From: Verrucomicrobia subdivision 6 bacterium BACL9 MAG-120507-bin52
GTDB taxonomy: Bacteria > Verrucomicrobiota > Verrucomicrobiia > Methylacidiphilales > Verrucolacustridaceae
Assembly (NCBI GenBank): GCA_001438005.1
Contig: LIBO01000017.1
Span: 1-10,862, forward strand
DNA length: 10,862 nucleotides
Direction: 5' to 3'
The notes under the pieces were generated by a model. The model saw only the letters and a program-made list of their open reading frames with translations. It did no database searches and was not told the DNA's origin. This document shows positions 1 through 5,337 of the stretch, one piece after another. Both the position numbers and the translations under genes were made by a program. The first letter of the stretch is position 1; the number at the start of each line of letters is the position of its first letter.

Positions 1-710
1 ATGTGCTGGACCGGATGTCGTTGGTCGGGAATCGCAGTCCGCTGGCTTGGTCCCCGGATGACGCGGCGCTGCGCATGACCTGGTCCGACGCACGCCAGAG
101 ATGGGAATGGACCGGGAGCTTCACCGCGGGAGATCTGGAATTCAAATTTGCCAGCGGTCCGGGCTGGGACGGTTCGAACTATGGAACCGCAGCTGGGGTG
201 GCGGCCAACACGGCGACAACGGCCGGTGAAAGCAATCTTTCTACCAGCCTAGCTGCCGGGCGGTATCGATTTGCTTTTTCTGAAGCGAATGGCGCCTACA
301 CCATTCAAAGCTTCCCGGTCTCCACGGAGTGGCGGGAGGTGAATGGTCTACCGTCGGCAGGGGCATGGACCGACGATACCGACAAGGATGGGATGGTGGA
401 TCTTTTGGAATATGCCTTGGGGGGAAGCCCCACCAATCAAGCGGATGGGAAGACATTGCAAACGATGGCGATTATTAACTCCGGCGGAACCAATCGTTTG
501 GTTCTGCAGTGGTTGCAGCGAACGGACGGGGGCGGTTCCTTGGTGGTTACCCCAGAGCTGGCCACGGATCTGGCAGGAAGCTGGAGTCCGCTGACTCCGT
601 CCGATGCGACCAATACCAGTGGAGTGCCGGCCAATCACATCCGAAAAGAAGTTTCCGTCTCAATAGACGGATTGAAAAAATTCATACGACTCAGGGTTAG
701 TGGTCCATAA
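1..710 (+). CDS. C-terminal part of a secreted carbohydrate-binding-like protein (5' truncated)
   Basis: The frame is open from the left edge (codons begin at base 3) to TAA at 708-710, so the true start lies outside the window; the GTG at 3 is probably not the real start. About the first 105 visible residues resemble a SusE/SusF-type starch-binding beta-sandwich: aromatic-rich, with 'RWEWTGSFTAGDLEFKFAS', then 'GWDGSNYG'. An acidic linker follows, 'DDTDKDGMVDLLEYALGG', a calcium-binding thrombospondin type 3-like motif very common near the C-terminus of large secreted Verrucomicrobia proteins. The last part ('LVLQWLQRTDGGGSLVV', then 'ELATDLAGSW') matches the beta-rich terminal domain seen in those proteins. 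The inferred role is an extracellular or surface protein, possibly a glycan-active enzyme whose catalytic part lies upstream. No catalytic residues are visible. The family assignment is by motif memory only. Confidence 0.7.
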   Translation, partial: VLDRMSLVGNRSPLAWSPDDAALRMTWSDARQRWEWTGSFTAGDLEFKFASGPGWDGSNYGTAAGVAANTATTAGESNLSTSLAAGRYRFAFSEANGAYTIQSFPVSTEWREVNGLPSAGAWTDDTDKDGMVDLLEYALGGSPTNQADGKTLQTMAIINSGGTNRLVLQWLQRTDGGGSLVVTPELATDLAGSWSPLTPSDATNTSGVPANHIRKEVSVSIDGLKKFIRLRVSGP

Positions 711-756
711 CGCTCCGCGCTTGTTTCGGCTTGGGATTCCTTGGAGTCTGTCGTTT

Positions 757-870
757 ATGGTCAAGACAAGCAATCGTCCCCTGAAGTTAGCGGCGCAGGC
801 CATCGGGGGATTCGTGGCGGTAGGCTGGAAGATCGGTGGAAACGAATCCTGTGGGAGGGGTCGATATTGA
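757..870 (+). CDS. Possible 37-residue small ORF upstream of the YqaA-like gene
   Basis: ATG at 757 opens a 37-codon frame ending at TGA 868-870, one base before the preferred ATG (872) of the next gene. A weak ribosome-binding sequence (TTGGAG, 741-746) lies about 10 bases upstream. The product is basic at its start (MVKTSNRPLK), then has a short hydrophobic stretch (AAQAIGGFVAVGW). I recognise no family. If translated, its stop would sit on the downstream start and could couple translation of the two. It may equally be chance, so confidence is low. Confidence 0.2.
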   Translation: MVKTSNRPLKLAAQAIGGFVAVGWKIGGNESCGRGRY

Positions 871-871
871 A

Positions 872-1483
872 ATGAAAGACGGGTCGAAGCCGAACTGGTT
901 GCGCCGTCTCTACAACTGGACGATTCACTGGGCGACGACGCCGCAGGCGGTGCCGGCACTGGTGACGATTGCCTTTATTGAATCTAGTTTTTTTCCGATT
1001 CCGCCCGATGTGCTCCTCTTGGCCCTTTGTTTTGCCCATCCGAAGAAGTGGGCTCACTTTGCTTTTTGGTGCACGGTGGGCTCCGTGGCTGGGGGAGTAT
1101 TTGGATGGTGGATTGGGCATGCGTTGTGGGGAGTAGTGGCCCCTTGGTTTTTTGCCCACGTGCCCGGTTTCACTGAGGCCACTTTCTTAAAAGTCGAAGG
1201 GTTTTATCAGCAAAACGCTTTTCTTTTTATTCTTACGGCTGCCTTTACACCCATCCCCTTCAAGGTTTTTACGGTCGCATCCGGTGTTTTTGCAGTTCCC
1301 TTACCTACCCTTGTGTCTGCCTCAATTTTGGGTCGGGCGGGCAGGTTCTTTCTGGTGGCAGCGGTGATTCGCTTGGGGGGGGTAAAACTCAAGCCCCACA
1401 TTGAAAAGTATCTTGAGGTGGCGGTTACCCTTTTATTCCTTCTGGGTATTGGGGGCTTTATAGCGATCAAGTGGCTCAAATAG
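872..1483 (+). CDS. YqaA-like DedA/VTT-family inner-membrane protein
   Basis: This is a 203-residue multi-pass membrane protein. The N-terminus 'LRRLYNWTIHWATTPQA' and the motif 'ESSFFPIPPDVLL' (residues 37-49) are characteristic of the YqaA branch of the DedA/VTT superfamily. The second half carries 'FTPIPFKVFTVASG' (125-138) and the DedA-like 'GRAGRFF' (154-160). Family members are thought to act as membrane transporters or scramblases (undecaprenyl phosphate or phospholipid in studied relatives), some with proton-motive-force phenotypes; the substrate here is unknown. ATG at 872 is preferred because GGGAGGGG (853-860) lies 11 bases upstream and the protein then begins as family members usually do. 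A GTG at 836 would add 12 residues ('METNPVGGVDIE') and has only a weak ribosome-binding site. The gene stands alone and is followed by a strong terminator. Confidence 0.88.
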   Translation: MKDGSKPNWLRRLYNWTIHWATTPQAVPALVTIAFIESSFFPIPPDVLLLALCFAHPKKWAHFAFWCTVGSVAGGVFGWWIGHALWGVVAPWFFAHVPGFTEATFLKVEGFYQQNAFLFILTAAFTPIPFKVFTVASGVFAVPLPTLVSASILGRAGRFFLVAAVIRLGGVKLKPHIEKYLEVAVTLLFLLGIGGFIAIKWLK

Positions 1484-1556
1484 TTGAAAATAGTTTGAAC
1501 GTTTTGACCCTTTTCTTGTCTATGACAACAGATCGTTTACATCTCCTAGTGTTTGG

Positions 1557-1595
1557 CAAGAAGCGTGGGTTTGATCACCCGCGCTTCTTGTTTTT
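1557..1595 (+). terminator. Strong rho-independent terminator
   Basis: A 14-bp stem with one G-T wobble (arms 1557-1570 and 1577-1590) closes the six-base loop TTGATC and is followed directly by TTTTT. The opposite strand has no T-run after the stem, so this works for plus-strand transcription and ends the YqaA-like gene 74 bases upstream. Confidence 0.93.
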
Positions 1596-1657
1596 ATAGG
1601 TATTTGCCCAATATGTACTTAGATAGGAATCCTCTTTCACACCTATAGAAATATAAT
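1595..1657 (+). promoter_or_regulatory. AT-rich promoter region with perfect -10 box and flanking inverted repeat
   Basis: A perfect TATAAT sits at 1652-1657, giving an expected start of transcription near 1664 and a leader of about 38 bases to the ATG at 1702. No good -35 hexamer lies 16-18 bases upstream (the bases there read about ATCCTC). A 7-bp inverted repeat, TATAGGT (1595-1601) and ACCTATA (1641-1647), lies just upstream of the -10 box and could be an operator. The -10 call is seen directly; the operator idea is inference. Confidence 0.45.
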
Positions 1658-1701
1658 TATTGTCTTTCGAGTTAGGTTCTATCACTATTTCGATTCCCCT
1701 C

Positions 1702-2070
1702 ATGATTTCGAAGATTCATCATCATCAGGTCGGAATACATGCGACCCGGTTATCGGAGGATTTGCAGAGGGAAATTTGGGGATTCGCCCAGGCAGTCGTG
1801 GACGAGGTGAACCAAGGTTGTGCTGGCAACCGAATGAACTACTGGAAAAGTCGTCTCACCCTATCCGTGGAGCACGCCAAGTCACGGGGAATGGATGCGG
1901 AGGAGATCGCCCATCAGTGTGAGTTGACGTTGTGTACGTCGCGTGGCACGAAGCCGCTACCGGGAGATACATTATCAAGAATTGAGGCTTATCTTAAAAC
2001 GCAAGGAGTACCCGCAAAGCTCATTTCGGCCGATTTAGCGAGAGGGTCGGGTCGCTTCTTTTCTCGCTAA
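1702..2070 (+). CDS. Hypothetical protein, 122 residues, not recognised
   Basis: I do not recognise this family. The frame begins MISKIHHHQVGIHATRL and ends in a basic, aromatic tail (ARGSGRFFSR). The composition looks soluble and mostly helical, with no signal peptide or membrane segment. Visible features are a His cluster (H6-H8, H13), three Cys (C40, C73, C78) and an amphipathic stretch around residues 16-75. ATG at 1702 is chosen because the perfect -10 box at 1652-1657 would start transcription downstream of the only earlier candidate, TTG at 1660. No Shine-Dalgarno is obvious before 1702, which is a weakness. The gene is monocistronic in appearance, bounded by a terminator upstream and a 79-base gap before the ABC operon. 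A small regulator or nucleic-acid-binding protein is conceivable from the basic tail, but this is a guess. Confidence 0.6.
   Translation: MISKIHHHQVGIHATRLSEDLQREIWGFAQAVVDEVNQGCAGNRMNYWKSRLTLSVEHAKSRGMDAEEIAHQCELTLCTSRGTKPLPGDTLSRIEAYLKTQGVPAKLISADLARGSGRFFSR
2035..2070 (+). repeat. Inverted repeat overlapping the stop codon of the hypothetical gene
   Basis: TTAGCGAGAG (2035-2044) pairs with TTCTCGCTAA (2061-2070): nine Watson-Crick pairs plus one G-T, with a 16-base loop. The 3' arm contains the TAA stop codon. No T-run follows, so it is not a standard terminator. It may be an mRNA 3'-end stabilising hairpin. Confidence 0.5.
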
Positions 2071-2111
2071 CGTCTTGTTCGCCCGCCAGAGACTCCGGGT
2101 CGCCCCATCGC

Positions 2112-2140
2112 TTGACCCCCTGATTTTTTTGCGTCAGATT
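2112..2140 (+). promoter_or_regulatory. Candidate promoter for the ABC/SCO operon
   Basis: TTGACC (2112-2117, five of six to the -35 consensus) is followed after 17 bases by CAGATT (2135-2140, a poor -10 with three of six matches). The start of transcription would fall at about 2147-2149, at the ATG of the ABC ATPase, which has no Shine-Dalgarno; a leaderless or nearly leaderless message would result. The same spacing and the same CAGATT recur before feoA. Low to moderate confidence. Confidence 0.3.
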
Positions 2141-2148
2141 CAACCTTA

Positions 2149-3099
2149 ATGGCGGACAACTTATATGCGGTCAAAGTGACCGGGGTGGGTTACTCCTACG
2201 GGAAAAAGCGGGTCTTGGACAACATTGATCTGAAATTGGAAGAGGGTGGGATGTTTTGCGTCCTCGGCCCCAACGGAAGCGGAAAAACCACCCTTTTTAA
2301 GATCATTTCGACTATTTTCGCACTGCAAGACGGGGAAATCTCGGTCGGGGGGCGAAGTTTGCGGCGATTCCCGACTCCAGTTAGAAAAAAATTGGGGGTC
2401 TTATTCCAAAATCCGGCAGTGGATATGAAACTTACGGTACGAGAAAATCTGCGGCATCATGGGAATCTCTATGGCATCGACCCTCACGATCTGGAAACCC
2501 GGATCAATAAAAATTTGGAGGCTCTGGGCGTGGAAAATCGGGGAGGGGAAATGGTGGAGAGCCTTTCCGGCGGGCTCCGGCGGCGGGTTGAGATTGCTAA
2601 AGTTCTGCTCACCCGCCCCAGCATCCTTCTGATGGATGAGCCGACCACGGGACTGGATCCCGCGATTCGATCCGAGCTCTGGAGCATCATTTCGGGAATC
2701 CGAAACACTCGTAAACTAAGTGTTCTCTTTACTACCCATCTTCTGGAGGAGGCGGAGCCGGCCGATGAAATCCTTCTCCTCGATCAAGGGCACTCTGTCG
2801 CCTCGGGAAGGGTAGCTGAACTGCGCAGCTCGCTGGGAAAAGAGTACGTCCGACTTGGAACCTACAGCCCGAAAAAATTAGCGGGTAAAATTCGTAAGGA
2901 AGGGGAGATTGAAGTCACGATCGAGCCCGCTTCGGTGAAAGTAGTTCCTTCGCGGGGGCTGGCCGCTCCCTTAGCGATTCGTTTATGGCGGGAGTATAGT
3001 CATGAAGTGACTTCGGTGACCCTGTGCCGTCCTACCCTCGAAGATCTTTTCCTACAAAAAACGGGTCGTCTTTGGTCTTCAACTCCGGGGGAGATTTAA
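2149..3099 (+). CDS. ABC transporter ATP-binding protein (CcmA/NatA type)
   Basis: This 316-residue cytoplasmic ATPase has a complete motif set: Walker A GPNGSGKTT (residues 40-48), Q-loop Q87 in LFQNPA, signature LSGGLRRRVEIAK (139-151), Walker B ILLMDEP (159-165) with D-loop TTGLD, and switch His197 in FTTHLL. The C-terminal region of about 90 residues after the nucleotide-binding domain is typical of exporters of the ABC-2 class. It powers the permease encoded 3 bases downstream. Its operon partners SCO1 and DUF420 suggest a substrate tied to cytochrome oxidase maturation (copper or heme handling, as with NosF/NosY in nitrous oxide reductase assembly); that is inference. ATG at 2149 has no Shine-Dalgarno upstream, but the N-terminus fits the family. 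Confidence 0.95.
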   Translation: MADNLYAVKVTGVGYSYGKKRVLDNIDLKLEEGGMFCVLGPNGSGKTTLFKIISTIFALQDGEISVGGRSLRRFPTPVRKKLGVLFQNPAVDMKLTVRENLRHHGNLYGIDPHDLETRINKNLEALGVENRGGEMVESLSGGLRRRVEIAKVLLTRPSILLMDEPTTGLDPAIRSELWSIISGIRNTRKLSVLFTTHLLEEAEPADEILLLDQGHSVASGRVAELRSSLGKEYVRLGTYSPKKLAGKIRKEGEIEVTIEPASVKVVPSRGLAAPLAIRLWREYSHEVTSVTLCRPTLEDLFLQKTGRLWSSTPGEI

Positions 3100-3102
3100 A
3101 CC

Positions 3103-3870
3103 ATGTTCATGCAAGCTTCCTACAGTTTAGCCCTTCGAGAGGTCACCCGTTTCCTTCGGCAAAAAAATCGCGTCATCGGGGCGATGGCGACCCCCGTGCT
3201 ATTTTGGTTTCTTTTAGGTTCAGGTGTTGGGCGATCCTTGGTTGCCCCTGGGTTTCGGGAGCGAACCGACTACCTCACCTACTTTTTTCCAGGCATTGTC
3301 CTTTTGATTATTCTTTTCACGGCCATTTTCTCCACGGTTTCTGTCATTGAGGACCGCCGGGAGGGGTTCTTGCAAGGCGTGCTGGTTGCCCCCGATGGGC
3401 GCTCCGCCATTCTCTTTGGTAAACTGATGGGTGGAACTATGTTGGCTGTTTTTCAAGCCATCGTGGTCGTCCTGCTGGCACCTTACTCGGATTATCATCC
3501 GGATGCGCGGGTGCTCTTTAATCTTTTCGCAATGATTGCCGTCCTTGCGGTGGGATTGACGGCGTTGGGATTTCTGATCGCCTGGCCGATGGATTCCACG
3601 CAGGGATTCCATGCTTTGATCAATCTCTTTTTCGTTCCTCTCTGGTTTTTGAGCGGGGCTCTGTTTCCTCCCTCCGGTGCCGCCGGATGGATTCGGGCAC
3701 TGATGCACTTTAATCCTTTGAGTTATGGGCACGATGCCTTGGCGGGGCTGCTGGCGACACGTCCGGGTATGCCCCTCCCCGTTGATTTATCCCACGACTT
3801 TTCGATTGTCTGTGTCACTACGTTGCTTTTGGTCATGGCCTGCACGGTCCAGGTTAGTCGGCGTTCGTGA
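3103..3870 (+). CDS. ABC-2 type transporter permease
   Basis: This 255-residue inner-membrane protein has about six hydrophobic segments (roughly residues 25-45, 57-80, 105-126, 140-160, 172-188 and 233-250). The loop 'SVIEDRREGFLQGVLVAP' (80-97) followed by GKLMGG, and 'PLWFLSGALFPP' (179-190) then 'NPLSYGHDAL' (204-213), are hallmarks of the ABC-2/NodJ/DrrB permease family. It forms the transmembrane channel with the preceding ATPase. The start ATG is 3 bases after the ATPase stop, with GGGGGAG a suitable distance upstream. Its stop TGA overlaps the GTG start of the SCO gene by 4 bases (GTGA), indicating translational coupling. Neither subunit alone shows the substrate. Confidence 0.94.
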   Translation: MFMQASYSLALREVTRFLRQKNRVIGAMATPVLFWFLLGSGVGRSLVAPGFRERTDYLTYFFPGIVLLIILFTAIFSTVSVIEDRREGFLQGVLVAPDGRSAILFGKLMGGTMLAVFQAIVVVLLAPYSDYHPDARVLFNLFAMIAVLAVGLTALGFLIAWPMDSTQGFHALINLFFVPLWFLSGALFPPSGAAGWIRALMHFNPLSYGHDALAGLLATRPGMPLPVDLSHDFSIVCVTTLLLVMACTVQVSRRS

Positions 3871-4559
3871 CCCCTGAATCGCCGGTTCCCACCGGTCCCC
3901 GCCCTGCCAATCGTCACCTCACCGCCGCGATTTGGGCGTTGCTCGTGGCCGGGCTGGTGGCGGTCATGGTGGCTGGGGTTCGGGAAATATGGACCTCGTC
4001 CGAGCGACAAGAGTTTCCGGTACTCCCTATCCTAGGGCAATTATCCGACTTTCAATTGACCGAGCGAAGCGGGGAGATTAAGACTTTAGCCGATCTGAAA
4101 GGAGAGGTGTGGCTGGCGGATTTCTTCTTTTCTACCTGCCCAGGGCCGTGCCCGATCCTGACCACGAGAATGGGTGAGGTGGCGCAGGCGGTCCGGAGAA
4201 CGAAAGGCAAAGTGAAGATTGTCTCGATCACCGTCGATCCCGAGACGGACACACCGGAAAAGCTGCGCAAGTATGCGGATCAATATGGGGCGGGGAGCAA
4301 CTGGTGGTTTTTGACTGGATCCCTGTCGGAGACATTTCGCTTGGCGAGGGAGGGGTTCAAACTGGCGGTGGAGGAGAATCCACCCGAATCGGTTCCGCAA
4401 GCTGGGAAAATGCTCCACAGCACGAAGGTCGCGCTGATCGATGGGCAGGGAAGGGTGCGTGCTTACTATAATGGAACCGAGCCTGACCTATTGGCACGGG
4501 TTCTTCCTGATGTAGGTTCCGTTTTGCAAGAGCAGGAGATCCATCCTTCGATTCCATGA
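3867..4559 (+). CDS. SCO1/SenC family copper chaperone for cytochrome c oxidase
   Basis: This 230-residue protein has one N-terminal membrane anchor (about 18-40) and a thioredoxin-fold domain facing the periplasm. It carries the SCO copper site: C91 and C95 in 'FSTCPGPCP' and the distal His184 in 'MLHSTKVALID'. The 'SITVDPETDTPEKLRKYA' stretch is also typical. Family members deliver copper to, or reduce, the CuA site of cytochrome oxidase subunit II. The start is GTG at 3867, overlapping the permease stop; the protein then has the expected short cytoplasmic tail and membrane anchor. Its stop overlaps the ATG of the DUF420 gene (ATGA, 4556-4559). All metal-binding residues are present, so the protein appears functional. 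Confidence 0.95.
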   Translation: MTPESPVPTGPRPANRHLTAAIWALLVAGLVAVMVAGVREIWTSSERQEFPVLPILGQLSDFQLTERSGEIKTLADLKGEVWLADFFFSTCPGPCPILTTRMGEVAQAVRRTKGKVKIVSITVDPETDTPEKLRKYADQYGAGSNWWFLTGSLSETFRLAREGFKLAVEENPPESVPQAGKMLHSTKVALIDGQGRVRAYYNGTEPDLLARVLPDVGSVLQEQEIHPSIP

Positions 4560-4975
4560 CCCTTCACGATTTGCCGTTGCTGAATGCCTGCCTGAATGCC
4601 ACCACCGCCCTGCTTCTTCTGGCTGGATGGATCCAGATCAAGCGGGGAAACAAGGCTGCCCACAAAAAAATCATGGCGACGGCATTTTGTGTTTCGACCG
4701 TTTTCTTAGGCTCTTACCTGCTCCATAAATTTACGGTTGGGCCAAAGCTCTTTCCGATGCAGGGTTGGATTCGCGCTTTGTATTTCTTTATTTTGATTCC
4801 GCACACCATTTTAGCCGTGATCAACTTGCCCTTTATTTTAGCGGCGGTCTACTTTGCGGCCACCGGCCAGTTCGAAAAGCACAAGCGGTTGACCCCTTGG
4901 GTGTGGCCCGTCTGGATGTACGTCTCGGTGACTGGGGTTCTGGTTTATCTCATGCTCTATCGTTGGTACGCATAG
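4556..4975 (+). CDS. DUF420 membrane protein (CtaM/YozB-like oxidase assembly factor)
   Basis: This 139-residue protein has four predicted membrane helices (about 7-28, 42-60, 74-100 and 115-135). Conserved-looking histidines lie at or near membrane boundaries (H36 in 'KAAHKKIM', H57 in 'LLHKFT', H83 in 'IPHTILA', H109 in 'KHKRLT'), the DUF420 pattern. Relatives such as staphylococcal CtaM are needed for maturation of heme A-type terminal oxidases; the mechanism is not settled. The gene begins inside the SCO stop codon (4-base overlap), so the two are very likely translationally coupled and work together. The nearest Shine-Dalgarno-like AGGAG (4534-4538) is too far upstream to be ideal, consistent with coupling. 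Last gene of the ABC/SCO unit. Confidence 0.93.
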   Translation: MTLHDLPLLNACLNATTALLLLAGWIQIKRGNKAAHKKIMATAFCVSTVFLGSYLLHKFTVGPKLFPMQGWIRALYFFILIPHTILAVINLPFILAAVYFAATGQFEKHKRLTPWVWPVWMYVSVTGVLVYLMLYRWYA

Positions 4976-5023
4976 CTTTACGACGCGGGAGCTGGTCTCG
5001 CACCTGGCCCCGAGGGGGAGTAC

Positions 5024-5088
5024 TTGCAACTGAGTCTCAAAAGGGGCAGATTCCAATTGTGGATATAAGTTCACTGAATCTGACTCAG
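5024..5088 (+). promoter_or_regulatory. feoA start region: promoter-like boxes and nested inverted repeats
   Basis: Two inverted repeats nest around the feoA start: outer CTGAGTC (5030-5036) with GACTCAG (5082-5088), and inner CAGATTC (5047-5053) with GAATCTG (5076-5082, sharing one G). Folded, the AAAAGGGG ribosome-binding sequence would lie in a one-sided bulge and the GTG start (5059) in the apical loop. The same DNA also reads as a promoter: TTGCAA (5024-5029), 17 bases, CAGATT (5047-5052), which would start transcription near 5059. The repeats are seen directly; either function is inference. No Fur-box-like sequence was seen. Confidence 0.4.
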
Positions 5089-5301
5089 GTTGGGCCCGGG
5101 ATGGAGGTCCGAGTCAGCCGATTGGAGTGTGCGCCAAACACTTGCCAGCGGTTACGAGAGATGGGTTTTTGTGAGAACGCCTTGGTCACAAAGATTCGTG
5201 GGGGAGCCGATCTGGTTTGTTGGGTTTGTGGAACTCGGGTCGCTTTGAGCGCCCGCTTGGCCAAGCAAATTTTGGTCGAGCATGTGGACGGAAGGTCTTA
5301 A
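5059..5301 (+). CDS. feoA: FeoA family ferrous iron transport protein, Cys-rich
   Basis: This 80-residue SH3-like FeoA domain has 'QVGPGMEVRVSRLE' near the start, 'QRLREMGFCENALV' (30-43) in the middle and 'GTRVALSARLAKQILVE' (58-74) at the end, the normal FeoA layout and length. FeoA is a small cytoplasmic partner that binds or regulates FeoB. GTG at 5059 is chosen because it gives family length, has AGGGG about 12 bases upstream, and lies downstream of the DUF420 gene; the longer open frame running back to 4765 is a shadow of that gene. ATG at 5101 would cut off the first strand. Unusually for FeoA it has five Cys (C24, C29, C38, C54, C57), including CxxxxC and a CWVC pair. feoB follows after 36 bases. 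Confidence 0.9.
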   Translation: MDISSLNLTQVGPGMEVRVSRLECAPNTCQRLREMGFCENALVTKIRGGADLVCWVCGTRVALSARLAKQILVEHVDGRS

Positions 5302-5313
5302 AGCACTTTTTTG

Positions 5314-5329
5314 CGGGGGAGACGCCCCG
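5314..5329 (+). other. Small GC hairpin between feoA and feoB
   Basis: CGGGG (5314-5318) pairs with CCCCG (5325-5329) around the loop GAGACG. The only purine-rich ribosome-binding candidate for feoB (GGGGGAG, 5315-5321) lies within the hairpin, so the stem may limit independent feoB initiation. No T-run follows, so it is not a terminator. Confidence 0.4.
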
Positions 5330-5337
5330 TCTTGCCG

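Noticed and set aside
1484..1595. Small RNA between the YqaA-like gene and its terminator
   Set aside because: TTGACC (1504-1509) has no -10 at proper spacing, and the region is simply explained as a 3' untranslated tail.
2097..2130. Possible terminator GGGTC/GACCC followed by seven T before the ABC ATPase
   Set aside because: The stem has only five pairs with a 12-base loop, and five unpaired bases separate it from the T-run; the 3' arm also overlaps a plausible -35 box.
3220..3732. Minus-strand frame of 170 codons opposite the ABC permease
   Set aside because: It is polar, low-complexity sequence complementary to a hydrophobic membrane protein, with no domain and no suitable context.
4765..5058. 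Long open frame continuous with FeoA that begins inside the DUF420 gene
   Set aside because: The part before 5059 is an out-of-frame shadow of DUF420; FeoA homology begins only after the GTG at 5059, which also gives normal family length.
5024..5060. Fur box upstream of feoA
   Set aside because: I looked for a GATAAT-type palindrome near all plus-strand starts and saw none with reasonable matches.
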